A DNA stretch of 23,771 nt, taken from Verrucomicrobiota bacterium. Its GTDB lineage: Bacteria; Verrucomicrobiota; Verrucomicrobiia; Limisphaerales; SXQI01. This document shows, in pieces, positions 15,257-23,427 of this stretch (the stretch's first letter is position 1; each line of letters opens with the position of its first letter). The notes under the pieces were generated by a model. It was not told the DNA's origin, did not search any database, and worked only from the letters and a program-made list of their open reading frames with translations. A program made the position numbers and the translations under genes. The stretch is taken from assembly GCA_008933045.1 (NCBI GenBank), contig WBXJ01000010.1:1-23771 (forward strand). The letters are read 5' to 3'.

Positions 15257-16387
15257 TCAGCAAAGCTGCACGGGTTGGCCGCCCAATTTGATCGACTCGT
15301 AAATAGCCGTGATGATTTTAACATCACGCAAACCTTCTTCCCCAGAGACCTTCGATTTTTTTCCCGTGGCGAGGCACTGGGCAAAATCATCCATCTGAAC
15401 GGCAAAATGATCAGTGGCTGGAAATGAGAAAGGTCCTTTGTGGGTTTGGCCTTTCTGCCCGTCGTAGCCAAAAGCTGACGTGAGTTCAAAAGACCCTTGA
15501 TCAGCTCCGGCCCAAAGCCGGTTCATCCCCGGAACCAAGTAGGTTGTGGCGCAATTTGCGATCAGGCCACTGGGGAATTTGAGTGTCCAGAAAATCGACT
15601 CATCCACTTCGCTAAATTTCTCAGGATCGGACTTGGTTTCGTGAGCGGTAACTTCGATAGGTTCTTCGCCGGCGAGGTAGCGGGCACCTTGCAAGGCATA
15701 AATACCCACATCCATGAGCGCACCGCCCCCAGCCAATTCACGTTTGAGTCGCCATTGTTCGGCACCCTCTAACCGAAACCCGAAGCTGGCCTCGATCAGT
15801 CTGACCGGACCATAAACTTGCTGACGAGCGAGACGGATCATCTCCAAATGGTGCGGCTCGAACTGGCAACGGTAGCCAATGGCGAGTTGTTTTCCGGCAC
15901 TTTGGCAGGCTTCAATCATCCGCTCGCATTTCTCAACAGAAACCTCCATGGGTTTCTCGCAGAGCACGTGTTTGCCTGCGTGTGCAGCCCGAACCGTAAA
16001 TTCGGAATGCATCGAATTCGGGAGCAGAATATAAACCACGTCGACAGCCGAATTGTATGCGATCTGATCAAACGTCTCATAACTGTAGAGACAATTTTCG
16101 GGCAGCTTATATTGGGTTGACCATCGCTGCAGTTTTTGAGGATCGGAACTCACGACAGCCGCGAGTGAACAGTATTTGGATTTTAAGAGTGCTGGCGCAA
16201 TTTGATTGGTCGCTAACGAGCCTAGACCCACTAACGCAAATCCCACCTTCCGATCCAAATTCTGCGCCGCTTCGGCTATTTTTTCCAGCTTGCCAAGCAT
16301 TCCTCCCACGCGAAGGACACCCCCACCAAAGCCAAAGCCAAAATTACGCAGAAACCCGCGTCGTGAAGCTGAGGGGTCTTCCTTCAT
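15257..16387 (-). CDS. Tat-exported Gfo/Idh/MocA family oxidoreductase
   Basis: The 376-aa protein resembles glucose-fructose oxidoreductase and related NAD(P)-dependent sugar oxidoreductases. The N-terminus has a twin-arginine signal (SASRRGFLRNFGFGFGGG, RR at 9-10). The Rossmann domain begins KVGFALVGLGSLA (GLGSLA at 54-59), and the catalytic-lysine motif is VLCEKPMEVS (K145). The second domain carries GGGALMDVGIYALQGARYLAGEEP, a conserved active-site segment of the group. Exported members usually travel folded with tightly bound cofactor, in keeping with Tat use. The gene starts 14 nt after the NIPSNAP stop, so the two are co-transcribed. Substrate is unknown; a sugar or polyol is likely from the family. 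Confidence 0.92.
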   Translation of the reverse strand: MKEDPSASRRGFLRNFGFGFGGGVLRVGGMLGKLEKIAEAAQNLDRKVGFALVGLGSLATNQIAPALLKSKYCSLAAVVSSDPQKLQRWSTQYKLPENCLYSYETFDQIAYNSAVDVVYILLPNSMHSEFTVRAAHAGKHVLCEKPMEVSVEKCERMIEACQSAGKQLAIGYRCQFEPHHLEMIRLARQQVYGPVRLIEASFGFRLEGAEQWRLKRELAGGGALMDVGIYALQGARYLAGEEPIEVTAHETKSDPEKFSEVDESIFWTLKFPSGLIANCATTYLVPGMNRLWAGADQGSFELTSAFGYDGQKGQTHKGPFSFPATDHFAVQMDDFAQCLATGKKSKVSGEEGLRDVKIITAIYESIKLGGQPVQLC

Positions 16388-16401
16388 GGGTGCACCAAGA
16401 A

Positions 16402-17181
16402 TTACTTGATGAGGGAGTAATCCGTTGCGTTGAGGAATTCCGAAAGCACACCGCCATCAACTGTGAGTGATCCGCCGTTCTTTTCCGAATTAGCCCTTGC
16501 TGAGATCCATGCCGGATCCTGGCGGAAAGCATCGAAAGACTTTTGCGCAGCAGCCTTGCTCTGGTGCGAAATGATATAAACCAGTTTGTTCTCAGCACCC
16601 TTCTGATCTGACATCAGGTTCCAATAGGCAATATTCTTCATGCCATGCTTTTGAAAAAGGTTCACGGTATGATCCCGAAATCGTTTGTTAAGATCGCCTA
16701 ACTTCCCGGCTGTTGCGGTATAAGTGCGAAGCTCAAACACCCGGCCTGCTTTATCCACATCCGCTTTTGGGCTGGGTGAGTAATCCGTAAGTTGCATGTA
16801 GTACGATTCCACCTTACTGACGATGCGTCCATTTTTCTCCGTCTCCTTCTGAGCTGCTTTCCACTCGGGATCTGCCATAAAACTCTTCCATGACTCGTCG
16901 CGTGCGGCGCGGTTGGGATAGGCAAGAACATAAACCAGCTTATTCTCCTTGTTATCGATGGGAACCCAATAGCCGATATTCTCGATGCCGTGTTTCGCAA
17001 AAAGCTTCGTGGTATGCTCCCGGAATCGACCTTCCAAGGTAGGTAATTTGCCTTCCGGAGAATAATACACCCGCATCTCGAAAACGCGACTGTCGGTGGT
17101 TGAGACCGCTGAATCTGCTGCGGAGAGAGTGAATGCGGCAACAAGCATCGCCAAGGCCGTCGTGAAAATTGTTAAGTTCAT
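16402..17181 (-). CDS. Exported protein with two NIPSNAP domains
   Basis: This 259-aa protein has a Sec-type signal peptide (MNLTIFTTALAMLVAAFTLSAADS) and two tandem copies of the NIPSNAP ferredoxin-like fold. Copy one (about 33-133) runs FEMRVYYSPEGKLPTLEGRFREH...GYWVPID...LVYVLAYPNRAARDESWKSFMADPEWK. Copy two (about 148-255) runs FELRTYTATAGKLGDLNKRFRDH...AYWNLM...LVYIISHQSKAAAQKSFDAFRQDPAW. The shared spacing shows an internal duplication. NIPSNAP domains have no settled enzymatic role. The gene leads a two-gene operon with the exported Gfo/Idh/MocA protein, which suggests both act outside the cytoplasm in the same process. It is divergent from a glycosyltransferase gene. Confidence 0.92.
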   Translation of the reverse strand: MNLTIFTTALAMLVAAFTLSAADSAVSTTDSRVFEMRVYYSPEGKLPTLEGRFREHTTKLFAKHGIENIGYWVPIDNKENKLVYVLAYPNRAARDESWKSFMADPEWKAAQKETEKNGRIVSKVESYYMQLTDYSPSPKADVDKAGRVFELRTYTATAGKLGDLNKRFRDHTVNLFQKHGMKNIAYWNLMSDQKGAENKLVYIISHQSKAAAQKSFDAFRQDPAWISARANSEKNGGSLTVDGGVLSEFLNATDYSLIK

Positions 17182-17276
17182 TGATTGTTTCTATTAAGAA
17201 TAACATGGCATCTGGATTCGCGCCGATCGTCAATTGAAATTTCGCCAAAACCGATTCGATTCCCATTCGTTCGGGC

Positions 17277-17306
17277 TTGGCACTGGGTTGGAGTTGAACT
17301 TATAAA
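17277..17306 (+). promoter_or_regulatory. Sigma70-type promoter of the glycosyltransferase gene
   Basis: TTGGCA (17277-17282, 5 of 6 matches to TTGACA) and TATAAA (17301-17306, 5 of 6 matches to TATAAT) are separated by 18 bp, in the 155-bp gap between divergent genes. Transcription would start near 17313, about 24 nt before ATG 17337. It is the best promoter match I found in the window, by eye only. Confidence 0.55.
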
Positions 17307-17336
17307 GACCCTTCACAGAATGATCAGCGCGAGACC

Positions 17337-18179
17337 ATGAACCGATCCAGTTTCTCGATTATCACTCCGAGTTATCGCAACTCAGAGTGGCTCAAGCTTT
17401 GTATCGCTTCAGTTCATGATCAGGCAATGGTGTTGGAACATATAGTGCAAGATGCGGGTTCTGACGACGGGACTTTGGATTGGCTGCCATCGGATTCGAG
17501 GGTGCGAACTTTTGTGGAAAAAGATGCGGGCATGTATGACGGCGTCAACCGTGGGCTCAGACGAGCAACGGGTGATTATCTTGCCTATCTCAATTGCGAC
17601 GAACAATACCTGCCGGGAGCTCTCGAAAAAGTTCACGATTTCTTCGAGGTGAATCCTGAAGTAGATGTGGTGTTTGGGGATGTCGTGATTGTCGAATCTT
17701 CTGGAGAGTTCCGATGTTTTCGCAAAGTTAATCTGCCCTGGTATTATTATACAAAGGTCTGTTCGAACCTCTGCACTTTTACGGCTGGAACCTTTATGCG
17801 TCGGTCAGTGTTGGATCAGCATCAATTGTACTTCGATCCAACCTACCGCGCTTTGGGAGACGCGGATTGGATGCTGCGGGCATTGCGCGTGCCGCTTCGA
17901 ATGGCGGTGCTAGGTGCCTACACCTCAACGTTTACAGAAACGGGACAAAACTTAGGTCAGTTCCCCGTTTCTGTGAAGGAGACGCAGACCCTGATCGCAT
18001 CGGCACCTCTCTGGGCACGCCGCGCTGCGCCGGTGTTTAAAATGGGGCACCGTCTCCGGCGAATAATACAGGGATCCTATAGCCAGAAACCATTTGAGTA
18101 TTCCATTTACACCCAGCAGACCGGCGATCAGCGCATCCCATTCTCCGTGACCAAACCGACCGCGCGTTGGGTGAGATAG
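17337..18179 (+). CDS. Family 2 glycosyltransferase
   Basis: The 280-aa protein has a GT-A fold. It starts SFSIITPSYRNSEWLKLCIASV, with the nucleotide-sugar site VQDAGSDDGT (D39 on). KDAGMYDGVNRGLRRATGDYLAYLNCDEQYLPGAL follows, with NCDE (86-89) standing where the DxD-like NSDD metal motif is usual in this subgroup. D175/D177 in LGDADWMLRAL probably include the catalytic base. There is no membrane segment, so it is cytoplasmic and should use a nucleotide-activated sugar. No other polysaccharide gene is adjacent, so acceptor and donor are unknown. It is transcribed from its own promoter and converges on the pseudopilin gene with a 32-bp gap. Confidence 0.93.
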   Translation: MNRSSFSIITPSYRNSEWLKLCIASVHDQAMVLEHIVQDAGSDDGTLDWLPSDSRVRTFVEKDAGMYDGVNRGLRRATGDYLAYLNCDEQYLPGALEKVHDFFEVNPEVDVVFGDVVIVESSGEFRCFRKVNLPWYYYTKVCSNLCTFTAGTFMRRSVLDQHQLYFDPTYRALGDADWMLRALRVPLRMAVLGAYTSTFTETGQNLGQFPVSVKETQTLIASAPLWARRAAPVFKMGHRLRRIIQGSYSQKPFEYSIYTQQTGDQRIPFSVTKPTARWVR

Positions 18180-18211
18180 TCTGAGCGTTCCTGAAAACTG
18201 CGTTAGAAGCT

Positions 18212-18550
18212 TCAGAGCGCGTGTTCTGGAACGCTGCAGGTCGGTGCCGCATCGATGGCACCGTAGGTATAGGTTCCTCCGCCGGGGCAATTAGGGCGAC
18301 CACCGCTAATGTATTGATCAACTTCAGAATCCACAGTGGCTGCTCCGGAAGTTTTTCTTTTTTCCAAAGCCCACTGCTCCTTAACGCCGTTAATCTGCCT
18401 CAGATTAGTGATGCACGCATTTTTTTGCGCTGTATTGCGGGCTTTGACGAAATTGGGAATAGCCACAGCCGCGAGAAGGCCAATAATGGCCACGACGATC
18501 ATGATTTCCACCAGCGTAAAGCCGTGGTTGCGACGGGATCGAATTTTCAT
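18212..18550 (-). CDS. GspG-like pseudopilin with prepilin N-terminal methylation signal
   Basis: The N-terminus is a class III prepilin leader: a basic stretch (MKIRSRRNHG), then the cleavage site G10/F11, with FTLVEIMIVVAIIGLLAAVAIP as hydrophobic helix and the conserved Glu at mature position 5 (E15). The mature part is short (112 aa from ATG 18550; an ATG at 18565 would add five leader residues). It ends with a cysteine pair in NCPGGGTYTYGAIDAAPTCSVPEHAL, a C-terminus I associate with pseudopilins of Verrucomicrobiota and Lentisphaerae. No other secretion or pilus genes are nearby, so it is an orphan minor pilin or a stand-alone surface protein that relies on a shared prepilin peptidase. 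It is convergent with the glycosyltransferase. Confidence 0.88.
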   Translation of the reverse strand: MKIRSRRNHGFTLVEIMIVVAIIGLLAAVAIPNFVKARNTAQKNACITNLRQINGVKEQWALEKRKTSGAATVDSEVDQYISGGRPNCPGGGTYTYGAIDAAPTCSVPEHAL

Positions 18551-18653
18551 ATTGGGCGTTAACATATCAGGTGCATCTGCAAGTCGCAGCTTCTTTTGTC
18601 TAGTTTTTGGGTCAAGTGTGACACTGGTCTCTTTGGCTTAAACACCTCGTCAT

Positions 18654-18682
18654 AAAAAAAGTTGCAGACGACCGATCCCTGC
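18654..18682 (-). terminator. Probable terminator after the SIS-domain gene
   Basis: Reading leftward after the SIS-gene stop (18695-18697), an imperfect stem GCAG...CTGC (18682-18664) with a short inner stem is followed by AAC and a run of seven T (18660-18654 on the reverse strand). The T-run is clear; the stem is short with a bulge. It would end the smc-SIS transcript before the pseudopilin promoter region. Confidence 0.5.
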
Positions 18683-18694
18683 TTTGTGTTCATA

Positions 18695-19429
18695 TCAAAG
18701 GTGCGGATTCAGTGGTCGATATTTCTGCAACAGTCGGTCGTTATGATCATCCCCATCGGTGTTGCTGCTGATAAATACTTCTGGCTGGTAGCCTAATCGC
18801 ACGGCTGATTCGATTCCAGCGACGATGATGAGGTTCATTAACAACGCACCCGTCGATGTAGAAGGCGAGCCTACTGGATAGGGAAACGAGGCAAGACGTG
18901 TGGCCGCGTCTCCTTCGATTCCACACGTATCCAGAACTAAGTCTGCCGCATCAGCTAATCGTTTCCCTGAAGGATGCCGTGCCGGCCAAGCGAGGCTGTG
19001 ATTCAGGTTGGTAATGGCGATCACTTTTAGACCACGCTCCCGTCCTGCTATCGCCATCTCGATCGGCACAGCATTTCGTCCCGAGTTAGAAGCAACGATA
19101 AGAACATCCCCTGCGTGTACTGGGTAACGATCGAGTATCTGCGAAGCACACCCAGTTTCTCGTTCGTTGTAAGTCGCTTGAATAGCCGCTTCGTGCAGCA
19201 TCAACCGAGGATCAAGTATGGGCGTAGCGCGTGCTAAGCCTCCTGCACGATAAAAAACTTCCTCGGCCAGAAGGTGCGAATGGCCCGTTCCAAAGGCGTA
19301 AAGCCAGCCCTCTTTGGCAAGGGATTCTCCTAGCCACTCACCTGCGAGTTGGATCTTCGACCATTGAGTGCTTCGAACTTTTTGGAAATGAGCCAAAACC
19401 GTTTCAAAAAAATCTTCTGAAGCACTCAT
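18695..19429 (-). CDS. SIS-domain sugar-phosphate binding protein (UPF0309-like)
   Basis: SIS domains bind and isomerise or cleave phosphosugars. The 244-aa product (from ATG 19429; a TTG at 19438 would add three residues) contains YAFGTGHSHLLAEEVFYRAGGLA near residues 44-66, then VLIVASNSGRNAVPIEMA, the Ser-rich phosphosugar loop. GLKVIAITN follows, and the C-terminus is DDHNDRLLQKYRPLNPHL. This pattern fits the UPF0309 group, related to N-acetylmuramic acid 6-phosphate etherase, and the substrate is probably an amino-sugar phosphate (inference). It starts 15 nt after the smc stop, so it is probably expressed from the smc transcript. There is no visible functional link to SMC. A probable terminator follows. 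Confidence 0.88.
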   Translation of the reverse strand: MSASEDFFETVLAHFQKVRSTQWSKIQLAGEWLGESLAKEGWLYAFGTGHSHLLAEEVFYRAGGLARATPILDPRLMLHEAAIQATYNERETGCASQILDRYPVHAGDVLIVASNSGRNAVPIEMAIAGRERGLKVIAITNLNHSLAWPARHPSGKRLADAADLVLDTCGIEGDAATRLASFPYPVGSPSTSTGALLMNLIIVAGIESAVRLGYQPEVFISSNTDGDDHNDRLLQKYRPLNPHL

Positions 19430-19444
19430 CGAAACCAAATGATG

Positions 19445-22400
19445 CTATTCAACTCGCGCAATTTCCAAGGTCTGCTCTTGGGATCGTACCACATCCGTAT
19501 CCTCCTCGAGAGAAACCATCTGGGCCGGCGGGACAAGCGGTGTGGAATCTGCAGTTCGGCTCTGATGAGATTCCTCCGATTTGTGAAACTTGACACTGAC
19601 TATCTTGCTGATCCCTTGTTCCTCCATGGTGACACCGTAGAGCACATCCGCCATTCCGATGGTCCGTTTGTTGTGGGTAATAATCACGAACTGCGACATC
19701 GAAAGGAACCTCTGGAGAATCCGGACGAAACGGTTGATGTTAGACTCGTCCAATGGAGCATCCAGTTCATCCAACACACAGAAGGGGCTGGGTTTGACCT
19801 GATAGATTGAGAACAGCAACGCCACAGCGGTCATCGTTTGCTCGCCACCAGAAAGTAATGAGATGCTTTGAAGCTGTTTACCCGGAGGGCGAGCCACGAT
19901 ATCGATGCCGCTTTCCAACACATCACCTTCATCCACCAATACCAGATCCGCTTTACCACCATTAAAAATCTCGACAAAGAGAATCCTAAAATTGTCGCGG
20001 ATCTTGATGAATGTCTCCAGGAACATTTCCTTCGTCTGCGTATTGATCCGGTTAATGACATCCATCAATTGTTCCTTGGCCTTCACGAGATCATCATGTT
20101 GAGCAGTCAGGAACTGATATCGCTGTTCGGTTTCTTCGTATTCATCAATCGCCACCAAATTGACAGGGCCGATTTCCTCTACCCGTTTTTGTAACACACC
20201 CACCTGCTGAGCAACTGCCTCCCAGTCCGTCGACAGACCTCTTGCTTGCATTTCCGACGGTGCCAGCGTTTCAACCTGCGCCCCACCTTCGGATGCGAGG
20301 GTGATCGTGATGCACTCGCTCCTCACCGTATCGATATCGAGTTGATATTTCTCCTGTGTGCGTTGGCGCAGATTCTCCAAAGCCATGTTCCTTTGCGCTA
20401 GCTCAACTTCAACGATGCCACGGTGCCGTTGTAATTCACCTTGCCGATGGCGTTGACCACGCAGGTTTTCTTCTCGTTCCAGCACTGCGAATTCTTGCGT
20501 ATTTTTCTGCGACACAAGCTCCGTCAATTGGTCGTTAATCTGTGCACGATCATGTTGTAACGATTCGATCTTGGAACGTGAGTCCACCATCTCAGCCTCA
20601 AACTGCGCCTTGCGGATGACGAAGGATGAAACTTCCGTGCGCCGTTGTTGCAAAAGGTGACTTAACTCACGCAACCGGTGTTGCAGGCCAGACTGCTGTT
20701 GACGGAATGAGGCTGATACTTGTTCGTCGGTTGCGAGCGCGATCTTGGTCTCCGTCAACGTGGTGTTCGCCGCATCCCGTTGTTGTCGCAGTGCCTCCAC
20801 ATGCGAGGTTCCGTCGCGCACCTCTTGTTGCAACTCAAGTTCACGTTGTTCAAACTGGGTGATCTTCGCCGCCAAACCATCCCGTTTTGAGAGACCATCT
20901 GTCTCCTGTGCGGTGAGGCGTTGCAATTCCTGAGTGACCGTTTCGACCTTTTGTTGCAGCGTTCGCCGAGAGTTCTGTAAAGCGTTGAACTCACCTTGAT
21001 GTGTGGCGATTGCAACCTCCTGACTTCTCAGCTCAGTTTGCGCTTCTTGCAGGCTTGCCTGAAGCGTGGTCTGCTCGCTTTGCAACGCCCCTTTGCGTCT
21101 GCTCGCTTCATCCACTTGCTGTTGGATTTGGACGATTGCCGCCTGAAGTTCAATTACCTGGTTTTTCCTCAACAAAACCGAACCTGAAGCTTTGCCTGTG
21201 CCCGCACCGCCTGAAAATACCCCTTCTCTGGTAAGCGTTTCGCCTGCAGCGGTCACAAAACCAAAAGCACCCTTGCTTTCGCGCCACGCAACTGCAGCAG
21301 AAGCCAGATCAGGCGCAACGCAAACGGAACCCACTAACCGCCGCAGTAATGGTTGCACGGATTCATCCGCATCGATCAGGCTGAGCAATGGAACCACCCC
21401 AACAGGAACAGCTACCTCTAGATCTGTGCTTTCAACAGAGGCGATCATCCCAATCGCGACAAGACTCGCGCGGCCTTTCTTCTGCGTCGTCAAGGTAGTG
21501 ATGATTTGCTGAACCACCTCGGGTTGCTCCGTCAGCGCGATCTGCAATTGTTGGCCCAACGCCGTTTCCACCGCTGCCACATGTTGATCGGGGACACGAA
21601 TTCTATCCGTGAGCGAGCCGAGCACACCCCGAGTCCCCTTGAGCACTGCGACCGCCCCAGCACTGAACCCTTCGTAATCGGTCTGCAACTGTTGAAGGAC
21701 CTGGCAACGAGACTTTTTTTCGGCCTGCAACCTGAGCGCAGAGTCCAGAGACTGATTCGCCTCGCTCAATTCAACTTGAAGCTCGCGCAACCGTTTTTGC
21801 CGTTCCTCGACAGTTCCCCGACGTGAGAGCACGTTTTGTTTCTCGGTCTCGGCGGTGGCCGCAAACTCCGCTAATCTGGCTTCGAGACCTTCGCGTTCCT
21901 CGATCCATTGGAGTTTCTCCGAGTGCAGTTTTTCGAGGCGCACGATGTTGCCCTGCTTTTGAAGATCCAAACTATTGATCTCGTTCCTGACGCGGCTGAG
22001 TCCCTGTGCTGTGGCGAATAAATCCGATTGAAACTTGCGCACAGACTCCTGTTTTTGACTCAGAGAAAGATCAACACCTTGCAACGCGTCGTGCTTGGCT
22101 TCCAATGCCTTCCGGTGCGCCTCCAAGTCCTTCACAGCCAAGGTTAAACGATTGGAGACCTCGACCAACTCGTGTTCCGCAGCGTGCTGACGTTCCTCAG
22201 CTTGTCCAATATCAGTCGAGGCTTTCTCGTTTTGAGCCTGCAATTCAACCAGCCGTTCTTCGTTGAACTGAATTCGGTTCTCGTTTTGGTCAATCTGGCC
22301 TTTGACTTCCTGTCCGAGCTGTTGGGTCGCACGCAAATCGGCTTCGATTTGACTCATCCGCTCGCGCAGTTGCTGCACTTCATTCTCACCACGAACAACG

Positions 22401-23200
22401 CTTTCTTCACAAATCTCCGATTCAAGCAGAAGTTTTTTGAGGTTCGCTTCCTTCGTCGAAACCTCCTCCAGCAACACATCATAATTATGCCGAGCCAGTT
22501 GCGTGTCCAAATACTGCAACTCGGTCATGATCTGTTTGTAACGTCGAGCCTTCCCTGCCTGCCGCTGCAGCGATCCAATCTGCCGCTTCACTTCTCGGAT
22601 GAGATCTTGCACCCGCAGTAAATTCTGATCGGTGTGTTCCAGTTTTCGGAGTGATTCTTTTTTCTGTGCCTTGAACTTCGTAATACCGGCTGCTTCCTCA
22701 AAAACCATCCGCCGATCATCGGGTTTACTGGAAATAATCTGCGTAATATTTCCCTGAGCCATGATGCTGTAACTGGATCGGCCCATCCCCGTTCCCATGA
22801 AGAGTTGCTGAATATCCTTGAGGCGACACGAGACCTTGTTGACGAAATACTCGCTGCCACCATCCCGGAAAACTCGTCGAGTGATCGTCACCTCGTTGAA
22901 CGCAACTGTCACCCCGGCCGCCTTCAGATGCTCCTCATCCACATCCCCAATCGTCAGCGAAACTTCCGCCATACTCAGCGGCTTCCGAGAGTCCGTCCCA
23001 TTAAAAATGACGTCTGCCATTTCACCGCCGCGCAACGCTTTGGCGGATTGCTCCCCCAGTACCCAACGGATCGCGTCAGAGATATTCGATTTCCCACACC
23101 CATTCGGCCCGACGATCGCAGTCACGCCGGGGATAAAGTTAATGGTGGTCTTATCCGCAAACGATTTAAAACCCAACGCGGTCAAACTCTTCAAGTACAT
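19445..23200 (-). CDS. smc: Chromosome partition protein SMC
   Basis: SMC dimers, with ScpA/ScpB, form the bacterial condensin that organises and segregates chromosomes. From ATG 23200 (MYLKSLTALGFKSFADKTTINF) it is 1251 aa, normal for the family. The frame is open further upstream, but that sequence does not resemble SMC. The head has Walker A GPNGCGKSN (31-39) and the Q-loop region at about 150 (SYSIMAQGNI). Long coiled coils (about 170-505 and 675-1030) flank a hinge (about 507-670, starting YEGFSAGAVAVL). The C-terminal head has the ABC signature LSGGEQ (1116-1121), Walker B FCVLDELDAPLD (from 1140) and VIITHNKRTI. A charged tail of about 45 residues follows. scpA and scpB are not adjacent. 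The first of two genes, it is followed by the SIS-domain gene. Confidence 0.97.
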   Translation of the reverse strand: MYLKSLTALGFKSFADKTTINFIPGVTAIVGPNGCGKSNISDAIRWVLGEQSAKALRGGEMADVIFNGTDSRKPLSMAEVSLTIGDVDEEHLKAAGVTVAFNEVTITRRVFRDGGSEYFVNKVSCRLKDIQQLFMGTGMGRSSYSIMAQGNITQIISSKPDDRRMVFEEAAGITKFKAQKKESLRKLEHTDQNLLRVQDLIREVKRQIGSLQRQAGKARRYKQIMTELQYLDTQLARHNYDVLLEEVSTKEANLKKLLLESEICEESVVRGENEVQQLRERMSQIEADLRATQQLGQEVKGQIDQNENRIQFNEERLVELQAQNEKASTDIGQAEERQHAAEHELVEVSNRLTLAVKDLEAHRKALEAKHDALQGVDLSLSQKQESVRKFQSDLFATAQGLSRVRNEINSLDLQKQGNIVRLEKLHSEKLQWIEEREGLEARLAEFAATAETEKQNVLSRRGTVEERQKRLRELQVELSEANQSLDSALRLQAEKKSRCQVLQQLQTDYEGFSAGAVAVLKGTRGVLGSLTDRIRVPDQHVAAVETALGQQLQIALTEQPEVVQQIITTLTTQKKGRASLVAIGMIASVESTDLEVAVPVGVVPLLSLIDADESVQPLLRRLVGSVCVAPDLASAAVAWRESKGAFGFVTAAGETLTREGVFSGGAGTGKASGSVLLRKNQVIELQAAIVQIQQQVDEASRRKGALQSEQTTLQASLQEAQTELRSQEVAIATHQGEFNALQNSRRTLQQKVETVTQELQRLTAQETDGLSKRDGLAAKITQFEQRELELQQEVRDGTSHVEALRQQRDAANTTLTETKIALATDEQVSASFRQQQSGLQHRLRELSHLLQQRRTEVSSFVIRKAQFEAEMVDSRSKIESLQHDRAQINDQLTELVSQKNTQEFAVLEREENLRGQRHRQGELQRHRGIVEVELAQRNMALENLRQRTQEKYQLDIDTVRSECITITLASEGGAQVETLAPSEMQARGLSTDWEAVAQQVGVLQKRVEEIGPVNLVAIDEYEETEQRYQFLTAQHDDLVKAKEQLMDVINRINTQTKEMFLETFIKIRDNFRILFVEIFNGGKADLVLVDEGDVLESGIDIVARPPGKQLQSISLLSGGEQTMTAVALLFSIYQVKPSPFCVLDELDAPLDESNINRFVRILQRFLSMSQFVIITHNKRTIGMADVLYGVTMEEQGISKIVSVKFHKSEESHQSRTADSTPLVPPAQMVSLEEDTDVVRSQEQTLEIARVE

Positions 23201-23225
23201 GCAAAAAGACAACCCTATGAGGGCA

Positions 23226-23260
23226 TTTGTGTAAAGCACAAACCACCATACGTTGTGGTG
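23226..23260. repeat. Two adjacent short inverted repeats upstream of smc
   Basis: TTTGTG-TAAAG-CACAAA (23226-23242) is an exact 6-bp inverted repeat with a 5-nt centre. One base later, CACCA-TACGTTG-TGGTG (23244-23260) is a 5-bp inverted repeat with a 7-nt centre. Related CACCACAGGTTGTG follows at 23275-23288. All lie in the 227-bp gap between divergent smc and the lipoprotein gene, 26-60 bp before the smc ATG. They may be operator sites or smc leader hairpins, or chance. Confidence 0.3.
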
Positions 23261-23427
23261 ACTTACACTCAACACACCACAGGTTGTGAATAACTCCTCA
23301 GGCTCATGCGCCGACTTCCTCCTAAATCGCACCCGCACAATGAGTTGCAAACAATGCCTTCGCACCGAGTCGTTCTCATCAAGTAGGCTTGTATCAGTGG
23401 GCGATCTGACATAACTAAATGGTAGCT

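Noticed and set aside
23201..23365. Extension of SMC upstream of ATG 23200
   Set aside because: The added 55 residues look random, contain the inverted repeats of the intergenic region, and SMC proteins start directly with the MYLKSL-type strand.
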